The notes under the pieces were generated by a model. That model saw only the letters and a program-made list of their open reading frames with translations. It did not search any database and was not told the origin of the DNA. A program made the translations under genes and the position numbers. Shown one piece after another: positions 11,280 to 23,232 of a stretch of 64,000 nt of DNA. The stretch is from assembly GCF_943734655.1 (NCBI RefSeq), contig NC_071355.1, positions 77,823,449 to 77,887,448 of the forward strand, in the 5' to 3' direction. The DNA is from Sabethes cyaneus. Taxonomy: Eukaryota; Arthropoda; Insecta; Diptera; Culicidae. How positions within the stretch are numbered: the first letter of the stretch is position 1; every line of letters starts with the position of its first letter.

Positions 11280-11500
11280 AATTATCCAGATGCTGTATAG
11301 TTCCATAATAACGAAGTTAGGAAAACAGTCAAAATACCCATTGCAAATCAATACGGACTGTAACAGTTTGTGCGATATTTCATATCATCAGCCTAGTTGA
11401 GAATACAGCCAGTTAAGTCAAATGTCAATGAAACTCAAAAGAAACAGCAACGGTCTCAGGTTACTTCCCTGAGGAACAATACATCACATTTTATACAGAG
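11280..11500 (-). pseudogene. Non-LTR reverse transcriptase remnant
   Basis: The - strand reads IVPQGSNLRPLLFLLSFIDI, the RT motif-B/fingers region, and after a frameshift and stops ADDMK, the remains of the catalytic YADD box. Jockey- or CR1-like LINEs have this spacing. Nothing longer survives. Confidence 0.6.
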
Positions 11501-11559
11501 CGAATGGTTTACATAGAGAGATCTGTGATACACGACTTAGTAATCACAACACAGTCTAA

Positions 11560-11780
11560 TGTAACTTTCGGGTGTATAAACGATTTCCGTTAAGGGGACA
11601 TAAACGACTAAAATTTTGACGTAGGACTACGTCTTTGTTTACTATACTGGGACTAGGTAGCACTTTGTGAAAACGAAAATAGAAGTGTAACGTTTGAATG
11701 AAACATTTCAAATACTAATAACTACTAAACTACTGAACGATTTATATATCGTTGGATAGATAAAATGACCAGCAATTTTA
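11560..11780. other. Segment with a TTTTGACGTAGGACTACGTC motif
   Basis: At 11612-11635 the terminal motif of the repeat family at 49551-50619 occurs, read inwards. The remaining sequence was not matched to the longer copies. It may be the end of a related, diverged element. Confidence 0.4.
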
Positions 11781-11789
11781 TGGAGGGGG

Positions 11790-13255
11790 TAGGAGAGCAA
11801 TTTTAAGGAGGGCGTAAGAGGGGGGGGCTCCTATACAAATGAGACACAAATTTGCTCAAAACTCTAGAACTAATCAAGCAAATGGAACCAAATTTGGCAT
11901 GTAGGGGTTTCAGAAGGTAGGATTTTTTTCTATGGTGTACTGAGATCCCTTCCCCTTCTAAGAAGGGGGCTGCCATACAAATGAAATACAAATTTCCTTA
12001 TAACTCTAGAACTATTCAAGCAAATGGAACCAAATTTGGCATGTCAGTGTTTTTGGAGACATGAATTTATTTTATGGTGGTTTGAGGCCCCTCACCCCTG
12101 TGCAGAGCCGTAGCGTGACATTGGCGCGTCCTTGGCGGAAAACTAATTTGACGCCCCCTTTTCTCCAACTCAGTGTTCCTTCCAGGTTTATCATTTTTTC
12201 GTATTCGCCCTTTATCCAATACTTTGTTGCACTTAATGTATGTATTGAAAAATGGACTAATTTCGGATACCGATGAAAAAATGGTAGCAGTTGGGGAACG
12301 TTGGCAGAATTGGCGATCGCGAAGTTGTAATTGCCAGGTTGGTTCTATTCAGCGAATACTTCGAATACGAATACGAAATGCTTCACCATGTCCAACTTCT
12401 TCGCTGCGAGGTGAAGCTGGCAGTACGAACAATGCACTGAGCGTAGCTGTTTTCGCCATGGCTGCTGCATGAAAATCAACTGATAACGTGGCATGAAAAA
12501 TAGCTCAGTCCAGATTTTTAATGCAATGCTAATAGTTTACTGAAATGCAGGCCCTTTATGGCGCCCCTAAGAGCTAGCTGCCCCTGTGGTAGGAAGATAA
12601 GGACTCTCATAGAAATAAAGCAGAAAGTTTTGCGTATGTGCCATATTTTCTGCCATGTAGCAAGCGGTAAGTTGTGAAAGTAAACTAGTAAAACCTTCTC
12701 GAAGTAAAAGACAGTGTATCGACGCCGCTAACCTACGTGCCTGTTGCCGTTCATGTCAAAAGAGAAGGACATTCGAATGGCACGTCATATTTACGTTGAA
12801 CGTGCTTTGGCTTTAATGTTATTTGTAACCAATGCCCTTTTAAGGGCCTCAAGCTAGTTAAAGTAAGATAAATGAAACATGTCAAGCTACGCATAATCAT
12901 ATTTAATACAATAATCTGTGGGCTGGTCATTCATTAATATTTCAACCTTCATGATGTACAAAAGAAAGTGATGTTTAAAAGAAAAATCTGTGTCTCAAAG
13001 GTTGCAGGCGTTGTGCTTATGAACCCACGTCCTCGTATTTTCAAAGCCACCATTGCATTCAATGAAGCATTGAATCTGAATATTTCGCTCATCTCTTTTA
13101 AACACTCACTTAAACAATGGCACTCACAGATTCTTATACACATACATATGCCAGCAATGAATCCATTAGATTTTTATCTAATGAACTGATATAGTCCTTC
13201 GTCACCCTTTCGTACAACCCTTAGGGCTATATACCTTGTAGTTTTTTCTCAGCTT
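11790..13255 (+). mobile_element. Helentron-related repeat copy with an alternative 3' part
   Basis: The left part has two to three of the 145 bp minisatellite units. After the inner insertion (12103-12580) it continues through CTCTCATAGAAATAAAGC into a 3' part (12600-13255) unlike the element at 1167-3707. That 3' part has an inverted homologue at 40490-40930 plus 38225-38444. The right portion contains a TCACCCTTTCGTACAACCC stretch. The outer boundaries are not resolved. Short frames in it are not genes. Confidence 0.6.
12103..12580. mobile_element. hAT-like non-autonomous insertion with 8 bp target duplication
   Basis: The 8 bases CCCCTGTG occur on both sides (12095-12102 and 12581-12588), and the minisatellite unit reads through if the insert is removed. 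The insert starts CAGAGCCGTAGC and ends GAGCTAGCTG, the CAG...CTG pattern of hAT termini, with only weak inverted repeats beyond that. Its 71-99 aa frames show no transposase motif. Confidence 0.8.
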
Positions 13256-14800
13256 TTCGAAGGTGGTCTTAAAATTTAAATCGGTTGGAGGGATCATGGC
13301 AAAAATGGCGATTTTTTGATAAAATTCAACATGGCGAACATAGATCTCAATCTTTTTCAACGTATCAACGTTATCAACTTTTAGAGTTTTTGAGTTAAAA
13401 ATGGGACATAGCTTGAGGAAAAAGTAAAAGAAAGATGGGCATATGTAGATATGCATATAAATAGTATTTTATTGAAATTAAGGAAGTTTCTGTCAATAGA
13501 ATAGCCCGGGTTCAATAAAATGAAACTCATTACAACTTCAACATCTTGTGACACCCTCCAAATTATTAAATTAACTCCGAAAGCCATTTTCAAATCATTA
13601 TTACTCAGCATTGTTTCCCGGTGCTTATTTTCGGAGGCACAATCCAACGTTGGTACATAATAATAATCATCACTTTAACAATCCTCAATCACCCACTAAT
13701 CCAATCGCGGTTTCGCAACCCGCCAACTCCGACAATAGGCCAATTTTCCGCTCGGCTTCCTCGCGCTATACGCAGAACCTCCCGACAAACCTTTAACTGG
13801 TCGGAAGACCCGAAAACCATAGGCAACACAACAATAACAACCACAGTGCGTTCCAATCGCGAATTAAAAGTGTGGAAACCCTACCGGCTATAGTTGTAGC
13901 TTTTACATGGACCCAGCGCCTTTGCCTAATTGAGCGCTACGCCTTTAGGGGCTAAGCCGTGCAACTTTGTTAACGATGGATAGTGGATTACCCCACTTTG
14001 TGTTAAGCTTGGTTTTCCTACCCTTATTGAAAGCGAAAAATCTTCTAAAGGTGTTCAATTGTCTAACTCTGCATTATTGTACATTAAAAAGGACAGCAAA
14101 GACAGTGCTTACTTAAAAAGCCTAATTGCTAGTTTTATATTTCTCGCAAAGTTAAGGCAGAACAGTAGTTATGTTTTGGCATTTACCTACTTTTACATTG
14201 TTAGAAGTATAATATGCCAGTTTAATTTTATTTTTTAGCTCTCTAATTGGTGTTCGTTGCTAATGGGCGAATTCTGGCGTAACTTTTCAAAACATCCAAT
14301 GTAACATTGAGAGACTCTTTTCAATGTTCCTCTCTTGCGATTATCACGGCGACATAAACGCATCCCAATGCAAGATTTCTTAATTAGAATTAGATAGCTA
14401 ATGATGCCAGCTAGCGATTCATGCATTGCAGCTGCATTCAAGTGCATTTAAGAATTGTCCCAATGCACTTCGCGAGAATCATTTGCGAAAAAGCGAGACA
14501 TTGAACTTAAATGCACTTTCAGTAGGTATTCGGCACGAAACATAATACGAGCTTTTTGCTGCATTAACCAACGTTATTACTTCCAGTAAAATATTACAAA
14601 CCAGAGCTTGTCCGTGGCACCAGCAATCTGGTTTTATTGCCACACATCCTATTGAAAAGTTTTGTTTTTCGCAGCCATTCGACCTGCATAACTAGGAGAC
14701 CATTAAACTCAGGGTCACAACCACAGCCATATTTCAATTCGAAGCGATTTGAGCTTGAAACTCAAGTCGAAAAATAGCAGTATTTACTTATAATTGTATA
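13255..14800. other. Intergenic segment with no recognised gene
   Basis: A region at 13600-13900 is N/P/S/Q-rich in translation and could be a decayed retroelement gag-like region, but no zinc knuckle or protease motif was seen. The rest is AT-rich with no repeats shared elsewhere in the window. Confidence 0.35.
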
Positions 14801-16280
14801 ATTCATTGCGAATCTTCATACTTGTTGTTTCCAAAACATACTTTAAATATTCCTTCGTTTGAGTTTGGACTGCAACCATGTTGCGCATATTTTTTGCAAA
14901 CACTTACGTTCCGCTGTGCATAGGTGCGTAGGCTGACTTCCCTCCCCGGGCCAGCCAGCCAGCATCTGTAATAATCCACATTTCTTTCGCACTATCGCGA
15001 ACGGTCGAGCGGAGCGTAGATTACGGCAGGCATCGACGACGACGACGGCGACGTTTATATAATTCGATCTTCGATGCCACCTTCGCCGCCGTGTGCGATA
15101 AGGCAGCTCATCTAAGCGTTGTTGCTGTTGCACTGCATTGACCGCGTGGAAAATAGCTACCTCTAGGTGCGTTGTTCTACTTGGCTGCTGGGAAACTGGA
15201 TACAGCGAGCGTTCCTATGGATTGGATTAGCTCGGTACTTACTTATGTATCGTGCTTTCGCTTTTCATCGCTTTCCGTCGGTCCCGATGTGATTTGTTAT
15301 GGCAACTCAACAGGTTTCAACATAGCTCAGTAATCGCACCGATAGTGTAACCAACCGAGTGAGATAATCTGGACGAGGCATTTTTCTATCATATATGAAT
15401 TTGCAAATGAGAGTTTTTTGTAAGGATTACTGAAAATTTTGGTTTATCACTTTACGCGAGGTAGCCGGAATGCAGAAAATGATTTCCAAGTGAACTCTGG
15501 GTTAGTCTATCGGTAGAAAATCGAACATTCACGTCCTCGGAAATTGTTTGCTTGTTGAAGGAACATGGCCTGGTAACTATCAGCAGTAAACATAAACCGT
15601 CGGCGGCACGTAATTTGTGCTGCCTTCGCCTTCAATCGGTTCCCTTCCCGCAGCGCAACACGTTTCCTTTTGCAGGGAAAAATTGCATTTCACCATTACC
15701 GTGTCGTGTGCCGCAGCTGCTCTCCCGGCCAAGCAGCAGCGTCCGGTCCGGGAAGAGCCGGGCAGAGCGAAAAGAGGTGCATTTTTTATTTTGATCATTT
15801 TCAGCTTGTTGTTCGCGGCGGCAATCAGAGTCAAGTGAAAGTTCGGTTGAACCATTTTCAGCCATATCACCGCATGGATTGACGGAGTGTTCTTCCATGT
15901 TTTGCGACCCCAGCCTGCGGGCATGTTACTTCCAGCCAGTGCACGTTCGGTCCATCGAAGCGGAGCAAAGTGGAAATGGTGCGGCTTACGTAATGCCAAG
16001 CTTACATGGCTTGCGTGTTTACACAGTCCTTCGAAGAAGGATGTTTTTATGAGTGCAAAACCATCGAGAAATTTCACCAAAAGTAACCTTTATTTATTTA
16101 AGATTCTACTGACTTTTTCACTTATTTTGATCTAATTTTGTTTTATTTTATTGGTAGACATTTAGGGAAGACTTACAATTTTTGAACTTTGTAAACAATC
16201 GCCTTTTCAAAGCATGCGGTACGTATCGTGATTATAGGGAAATTTCTTTTAGCTTCGGAATGCTCAGTAATTGACGTAGG
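14800..16280. other. GC-richer, apparently single-copy segment
   Basis: Contains GACGACGACGG runs (near 15035-15050) and several overlapping open frames on both strands, the longest a 166-codon - strand frame at 15580-16080. No domain, splice pattern or codon preference favours one strand. A promoter/5' UTR of a neighbouring gene is possible. No coding claim is made. Confidence 0.35.
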
Positions 16281-16289
16281 CCATTTAAC

Positions 16290-16655
16290 GACTCCTAGGG
16301 GATCCAGAAGCAGTGAGAGGTTTAGTACTATGGGCTTCTTGGGTTTCTGACTCCAATGGAACAACCGTCAAATAAAGCATCCCTTTGGATTTGAACATCA
16401 ATGTGAGTAGGGTTTCGCTATCCAGGGTTTTGCTTGTTGTCAATGCGGAAAATGCAACTTCTATGAACCTAACCAGCTGCTCCCACGATCCACCCATGTA
16501 GGGAGCAGACGGTGGGTTGAAAACCAACGTAGTAGATGAATGTATCAGACAGTTCATGTTTCCTCTGAGGAATTTGCTACTGCAATTTGCAACTGGCCCC
16601 AGGAAAGTGAGTTCCGTTGTCACTTCTTATCTCTGATAGCAAAACTCCTTAGTAG
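16290..16655 (-). pseudogene. BEL/Pao LTR-retrotransposon integrase fragment
   Basis: The - strand reads EIRSDNGTHFPGAS, containing the second catalytic Asp region of the DDE integrase core. After a stop and frameshift come FNPPSAPYMGGSWEQLVR (the catalytic Glu lies in GGSWE) and VPLESETQEA. This order is diagnostic of BEL/Pao integrases. LTRs, gag and RT were not found nearby. Frame breaks make it inactive. Confidence 0.85.
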
Positions 16656-16659
16656 TTTA

Positions 16660-17150
16660 GGGTGCCCACTTCATCAATGCCCCAATTTCAATACAAAGTA
16701 GTTCAAGACAGTTCAGCGTGTACATGTTCTTAAGGACAAAATGCACCGAATTAGCCTCATACCATTCGTTTCAACACGTAAATTTAGAATAGTAACATGA
16801 AGCTTTATCCGGCCAAAATAGTGGTTTTTCATTATGCTGCTCCAAAAATGACAAAAGACATGACAGTTTCTTCTTTTTGAATCATCCGATTTGAATTTAT
16901 CTTTCCCGGTGTAAAACTTCTGTCCTATGATTTGCTGGAAGTCAGCTTTGACGTATAAACCGTCATCCATAGCAGCTTTTTCTGGTCAACATCATCGTGA
17001 AGCGCGTTTGAGTGCGATTTTGTCAACAGTTTTTTGCCGTTCATCCCGGTTTGAAAAGTTTTGTACCTTATACGCATGTAATCCTCATTTGCTTGGACTG
17101 TTTGGATGTAGCTTTGTGAAACACCGACCTTATTGGCAACGCCTTCTTCT
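16660..17150 (-). pseudogene. Tc1-like transposase pseudogene
   Basis: On the - strand: helix-turn-helix remnant NKVGVSQSYIQTV, then LLWMTVYTSKL in one frame and MDDGLYVKADFQQI in another (first catalytic Asp region of the DD34E-type domain). A shifted frame with EWYEAN, FVLKNMYTLNCLELL and GALMKWAP marks the C-terminal half. At least two frameshifts and one stop are present. The RTE at 17155-20010 abuts or interrupts its N-terminal part. Confidence 0.85.
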
Positions 17151-17154
17151 TCAG

Positions 17155-20010
17155 CAGCATAGAACCGGGGTGGCTCGTGCTGTTTCAAGCACTCGTCTCC
17201 ATTCAACGCGGTCTTGGGCCACTTGTCGCCAATTTCCTAGTCGTCTCAGAAATCGCAAATCGCTTTCGACCTGGTCGAGCCATCGTGCACGTTGGGCCCC
17301 CTTTTCCTGATGCCGGTGTCGTTGATGAAGAGGATTATTTTCGTCGCACTGTCGTCCAGCATCCTTACGACGTGTCCGGCCCACCGTAGCCTGCTAACTT
17401 TCGCTAGATGTGCGTAGGGAGTCTGCCCAAGCAGTGCCTGTAGCTCGTGATTCATACGCCTCCGCCACTCTCCGCTTTCAGTTTGTACTCCGCCAAATAT
17501 CGTCCGCAGCACTTTCCGCTCGAACACGGCAAGGGCGCGTATGTCCTCCGTGAGCAGCGTCACGGCTTCAAGTCCATAAAGAACTACCGGTCTAATAAGA
17601 GTTTTGTACATTGTTAGCTTCGTGCGACGGCGTACACTTCCTGATCGTAGCGTTTTACGAAGGGCAAAGTAGGCCCAATTTCCCGCTTGGATGCGCCACT
17701 AGATCTCCTTACTAGTGTTGTTGTCCGCGGTCACCAGCGATCCCAAATACACGAACTCCTCTACCACTTCTAGTTCGTCGCCGTCAACGGAGCGATGTTG
17801 AACAGCATGCAGGATAAACCGTCACCTTGTCTCAACCCTCGCCGCGTCTCGAAGGAACTCGAGAGTGTCCCAGAGATACGTACGAAACGCTTCGCTCTGA
17901 TCAGTCGCGTCAGTTTGTCCAGAAAACCGTATTCGTGCATTATCTGCCATAGCTTGTCTCGATCGACTGTATCGTATGCTGCTTTGAAATCAATAAAGAT
18001 GTGATGCGTGGGTACGTTGTACTCCCGACATTTCTGTAAGATCTGCCGGATAGTAAAACTTTGGTCCGTACTTGCGCGAGCCCCCATGAAACCCGCCTGA
18101 TAATTTCCTACGAAACCTTGTGCTATCGGTGACACCCGGCGTAACAGGATCTGGGAGAGTACCTTGTAGGCGGCGTTTACCAGTGTAATATCGCGATTGT
18201 TGCAGCAGTCTGGCCGATCACCCTTTTTGTAGATAGGACAAACCACTCCTTCCATCCATTCCTCCGGTAGCTTTTCCTCCTCCCAAATCCTCGAAATAAC
18301 CCAGTGTAGAGCCTTTGCTAGCATTTCTCCGCTATGTTTATAAAGCTCTGCCGGTAGGCGGTCCTTCCCAGCGGCTTTATTGGTCTTTAGCAGCCTGATT
18401 TCTCGTTTGACTTCTTGGAGATCAGGTGCTAGGACATTACTATCTTCTATGGGCGCTCCTAGGTTAATTTCCGTTTCGCCACTGTCTGCGACTTCGCCAT
18501 TGAGGTGTTCATCGAAGAACTGCTTCCATCTGTCGACCACCTCGCGCTCGTTTGTAATTAGATTCCTTCCCTCGTCCCTACACATGTCAGGTTTCGGTGT
18601 GTAGCCCTTCCGAGTTTGGTTCACCTTCTCATAAAACTTGCGCGTGTCATTAGTTCGGAATAGTTGCTCTAATTCTTCACGATCTCTGTCCTCCTTCTGG
18701 CGCTTTTTCCTTCTCAGGATCATGGTCAACTGGTTCCTAGCTCGTCGATATTTGGCCAGGTTCTCTCTAGTGGCGATACTTAGATAATTTTTCCAAGCAG
18801 TTTTTTCCCCTCCACCGCTTGTTGGCATTCCCGTCAAACCAATTATTTTGTGTACTCCGAGGCCTAATAGCTAGTGCCGCGGTAGCGGCCTCTCCAAAGG
18901 CCGAGCGAATTCTACCCCAACCATCTTCGAGATTTAAAGCACCTAACTCCTCGGAAGGAAGCGCGTAGTTCTCGGCAGCTTGTGGGTTATCTAGCTGCCT
19001 GATGTTCAGCCGAGGAGGGCGGCTTTGACGTGTCCGGTATACGGTGGACAGCTTTGAGCGCACATGTACTGCTACTAGGTAATGGTCAGAATCAATATCC
19101 GTACCCCGACGGGAGCGTACGTTCGTGATGTTAGAGAAAAACCGACCCTCTATGAGAACGTGGTCAATTTGGTGCATTGTACGTTGGTCAGGTGATCTCC
19201 AGGTGGCTTCGTGGATATCCTTGCGCGGGAAAAAGGTGCTTCGGACCACCAGGCCTCGGGAAGCTGCGAAGTTTATACATCGTTGGCCGTTATCGTTTGG
19301 GACGGTGTGCAGGCTATGGAGTCCTACCACCGGTCTATACATCTCTTCCCTACAGACCTGGGCGTTCATATCCCCGATGACGATCTTGATGTCCCGTGAC
19401 GAGCAGCTGTCGTACGTTGCCTCCAGCCTCGCGTAGAACCCTTCTTTCTTATCGTCGGTCTACCTTCGTGCGGGCAGTGCACGTTAATGATGCTATAATT
19501 GAAGAAACGGCCCTTTATCCTCAATACACACATTCTCTCATTTATCGCCTTCCAATCTATCATGCGATCCTTCTTTCCGCCCAACACTACAAAGCCCGTT
19601 CCCAGTTCGTTGGTAGCGCCACCGCTCTGGTAAAACTGGGCCTTTCCGCCACGGAACTTCCATACCTTCTCTCCTTTGAGACAGATTTCCTGCAGAGCTA
19701 CGATGCCGAGTTTGCGGGGTTCAAGCTGTTCAATCAGCAGCCGCTCGCACCGTCGTCGTCCTTGTCCCGTCGCCTAGGTCGATGCCGAATATTCCGCTCC
19801 GAAAATGCTTGAATGTTGTTAGTTTTAATTTAATTTAGGTGTGTAGCCGCACTGGGGCAACACTACCGGGTCTCGCGATGGGGCTGCCATCTTATAGTGC
19901 CGAGACTCACCCTCCTTCCCGGTTAGTATACGACCTTAGTTTCCACCGGGGTTGGTTACCCGATCTCCGCTAAGATTGCTCGTATTCCGGTTGGTACCAC
20001 GAGGAGGTCG
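17155..20010 (-). mobile_element. Nearly complete RTE-clade LINE with motif-C deletion
   Basis: The 5' end (about 20010-19850) is leader sequence. An apurinic-type endonuclease follows at about 19800-18840, with INVHCPHEG, IVIGDMNAQV, IDHVLIEGR and SDHYLVAV, all core signatures, broken by one frameshift near 19470. The RT (18837-17770) has VCPIYKKGDRPDCCNNRDIT, FIDFKAAYDTVDR (motif A) and RRGLRQGDGLSCMLFNIA (motif B). The next residues jump to the region after the FADD box, so a deletion removed catalytic motif C. The C-terminal domain (LIRPVVLYG, FERKVLRTIFGG, RWAGHV) continues to about 17160. It cannot be active. Confidence 0.9.
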
Positions 20011-20019
20011 GGATCGGAG

Positions 20020-21420
20020 TTGCTGGATAAGAGGCTAACGATTACTATGGGGTCTATATTCCGCATCATCCAGCCGTTTACCAATATCGGCAACGCCAGG
20101 TGTTGCAATATTGGGATTTTGGTGGAAATTGACCAAAGTCTCAGTCTTCCTGTAAGCTGCTACTGGTTTCCTTCTAGCTCGTCCGATGCTAGCTTTTCCA
20201 GCTCTTGTAGAAACTCGCTTACCACTGGTAGGACGATGTCTGCGAAGCCTGTGATCTCGACCCAAGTGGGTAGCTCGAGCCTCAACACCCCAACGTACAT
20301 GGAATTCTATAGCGTAACACCGAGAATCGAGCCCTGTAGAACACCCGCTGTCGCTTTGTTCTTCTTCGCCCCATCAGCCGTGTCGTACTCTAGCGTCCGG
20401 TTCTCGAAGCAGCTGTTAACTTTTTTAAGGTCCGGTACTTTCATCCTATGCAGCACTAGCACGATCGCATCCGTACTAGCGCTGTTAAAGGCGTTTTCGA
20501 CATCAATCTTGACTATGACACAATACCTGTCGCCCCGCCTCTTTTGTCTCATAGGCTTCTTGGCACTCTCTGTGACGGACTTGATGGCATCGACAGTGGA
20601 CTTCTCCCTACGGAATCCAAACTGCGTCCTTGGCAGCCCAGTATCATTTTACAAAGCGGCCGTTAACCTGTTTAGGATTACCCTTTCTAGTAACTTACCA
20701 AACGTGCCAAGTAGGCAAATCGGTTTGTACGATGAGGGATTCGCAGGTGATTTCCCGGCTTCGGTAGCAGTACCAGTCTTTTGATTTTCCATTTCTCTGG
20801 AAACTCGCCTACTTCCAGGTAGTTCTGAAGCGTCTCTCTAAACATATTATGATATGATTGGATCGCCGCTCTCAGTGCCTCGTTCGGAATCCCGTCAGGA
20901 CCAGGCGTTTTCTTCGTTTTTAGACCCCTGGCAACCGCAATGAGCTTCTCACCTTCTGACCGGAATGAGGATGTCATTCGCTTGACCGTACGGCGTCGGA
21001 GGCCACCTCACTGGATCGTGTTGTGGGAACAGCCCTTCCACGATGCCCTCCAGTTTGTGTGGGCAGGTTTCCGGCGGAGTAGATGCACCCGTCATGTTGG
21101 CTTGCAACGTTGGGCTGCAAAAGGTGATATCGACGATCGATTGTTGTTCTTCCCTGCAAAAGGTACTAATGGAACAAACGTTTGCCAGACTAACGTCCAG
21201 TATAGAGTAAGCTTTGGCCTCTAGGGCTAGCGCACCTGCTACGCCACTCGACTGCCCAAGCATTGAAGTCACCTCCAATGACAATCGGATTACGGCCCGT
21301 GAGCTCGTCGGTACGCTTATGTAGCATCCGGTCAAACAGCTCTGGTGATCACCTAGATGGAGTATAGCAGCTGCAGATGTAGACGCCATCGACCACAGCA
21401 AACACGTGGGTACCCCTCTT
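20020..21420 (-). pseudogene. R1-like non-LTR retrotransposon fragment
   Basis: The - strand shows, from high to low coordinate: an endonuclease C-terminal piece with LDVSLANV and STFCREEQQSIVDITFCSP; RT start KTKKTPGPDGIPNEALRAAI; motif A region VKIDVENAFNSAS; and AGVLQGSILG (motif B), then a degenerate part with GRRKPVAAY. The PGPDGIPNEA and QGSILG motifs fit the R1 clade. Frameshifts separate the blocks, and the catalytic YADD was not recovered. Confidence 0.8.
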
Positions 21421-21559
21421 GGTCTTGGTCGCCTAATAGCTTGAAAATATCGTCCTGTACCCTATTTAATTTGCTTGCCGTCTTAAGACATAACCTATTG
21501 AACAAAATTTCTCCAATTCACTAGGTTGTGGGTTACCGGTCTTTCGTTGGACACCGGAT

Positions 21560-22046
21560 CCATCCATCATTCTCCTACTCTACGTCAAATCAGACGTTCC
21601 GCTGATTCCTTGTCACGTACCCGATGGAGCTTTCTCTTACATTACTAATTGCTGTTTTGATGGTGCTCTAACAGTCCTCGACAGGGGCTTCGTCCATCAC
21701 GTCCTCTTCCGGTAGCGCAACTTCAGATTCATGCTCGTGGTTTACGGTGACGTCTGGCTGCTTCAGTCGCGTAAGATTCAATCGATGCTGATATCGGTAA
21801 CGAATGTTGTTCACAACGAAGTGTTTTGTCTGACGTCAATAATGCTTTAGAAGTGCCAATAGTCAATCAAGACGTGATCGGATTGTGATTCTGTTTGGTT
21901 TGGTGACCTCCAAGTGTACTTGTGTAGGAGTCTATGTTGGAAGAAGGTACTACGTACGGCCATGTTTTGGCAGATGGCAAAGGCGATAAGACTTATAAGC
22001 CCGATCTGAACATTGAAATCTTCGATAACGATCTTGAAATCATGTT
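21560..22046 (-). pseudogene. RTE endonuclease remnant, part 1 (interrupted)
   Basis: The antisense of this stretch aligns with the endonuclease region of the RTE at 19.1-19.4 kb (the counterpart of TWRSPDQRT and of FFPRKDI). The alignment stops at 22046 and continues at 23233, where a younger RTE was inserted. 21420-21560 could not be assigned. Confidence 0.6.
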
Positions 22047-23221
22047 GTGCGGCAAATCCTCCAAAAGGGCCGTGAATACAGAGTTCCCACGCATCATTTA
22101 TTCGTTGACTTCAAAGCCGCATATGATACCATCGACCGGAAAGAGCTATGGAAAATCATGGACGAGAACAGCTTCCCCAGGAAGCTCATCAAACTGATTA
22201 AATCTACGATGGATGGTACGCATTGCTGTGTTCGGATTTCGGGTGGATTGTCAAGTTCATTCGAATCACACAGAGGGCTTCGTCAAGGTGATGGTCTTTC
22301 ATGCCTGCTGTTCAACATAGCGCTACAAGGTGTTATGAACCGAGCGGATATCAACACGCGGGGCACGATATTCAACAAATCTAGTCAATTCGTCTGCTTT
22401 GCCGATGACATGGATATTATCGGCAGAACATCTGTGGCGGTGGCTGAACAGTACACCAGACTAAAGCGCGAAGCAGAAAAGATTGGGTTAAAGGTAAATA
22501 CGTCTAAAACAAAGTACATGCCGGCCAGCGGAACCGAGGCCGAACGTCACCGCTTGAGCAGTAGTATATTGATCGACGGCGATGAGTTTGAGGTAGTCGA
22601 TGACTTTGTCTACCTTGGCTCACTGGTAACGGCGGACAATGATACCAGCCGTGAGATCCGGAGGCGTATTATCAGCGGAAGTCGTGCTTACTATGGGCTC
22701 CACAAGCAATTGCGGTCGAGCAGACTAAGTCCCCGTACAAAGTGCACCCTGTACAAGACGCTTATTAGACCGGTTGTTCTCTACGGGCATGAAACATGGA
22801 CAATGCTCGAGGAGGACCTGCGAGTGCTCGGAGTTTTCGAACGACGAGTGCTAAGAACGATCTTCGGCGGCGTACAGGAGAACGGAGTATGGAGGCGGAG
22901 GATGAACCATGAACTCGCACAGCTCTATGGCGAACCCAGTATCCAGAAGGTGGCTAAAGCTGGACGGATGCGATGGGCAGGGCATGTTGCAAGAATGCCG
23001 GACAACTGCCCTGCAAAGATGGTGTTCGCCTCAAATCCGGTAGGAACAAGACGACCAGGAGCGCAGCGAGCAAGATGGTTAGACCAGGTGGAGCGAGATC
23101 TGGCGGAGAGTACTCGGTGTCCGAGGAATTGGAGAGCGGTAGCCCTCAACCGAGTTATATGGAGAAATTTTGTTCAACAGGCTTTGTCTTAGGACGGCAA
23201 GCCACCTAAGTAAGTAAGTAA
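22047..23221 (+). mobile_element. 5'-truncated RTE-clade LINE with intact C-terminal RT frame
   Basis: One open frame of about 380 codons covers the RT from motif A (FVDFKAAYDTIDR) through RRGLRQGDGL-like motif B and an intact FADDMDIIGRT (motif C) to LIRPVVLYGHE, FERRVLRTIFGG and RWAGHVARM. The 3' end is a TAAG microsatellite (about 23206-23221), typical of RTE tails. The 11 bases GAAATCATGTT occur at 22036-22046 and 23222-23232, a target duplication that fixes both ends. The endonuclease is missing, so the copy cannot move on its own. The open frame indicates a young insertion. Confidence 0.92.
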
Positions 23222-23232
23222 GAAATCATGTT

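Noticed and set aside
15580..16080. 166-codon - strand open frame
   Set aside because: No domain, and competing frames of 70-88 codons exist on both strands in the same GC-rich stretch. No splice or start context favours it.
16927..17310. 127-codon + strand frame, and similar + frames at 19125-19812 and 20020-20784
   Set aside because: These are antisense shadows of Tc1, RTE and R1-like coding regions that are identified by motifs on the - strand.
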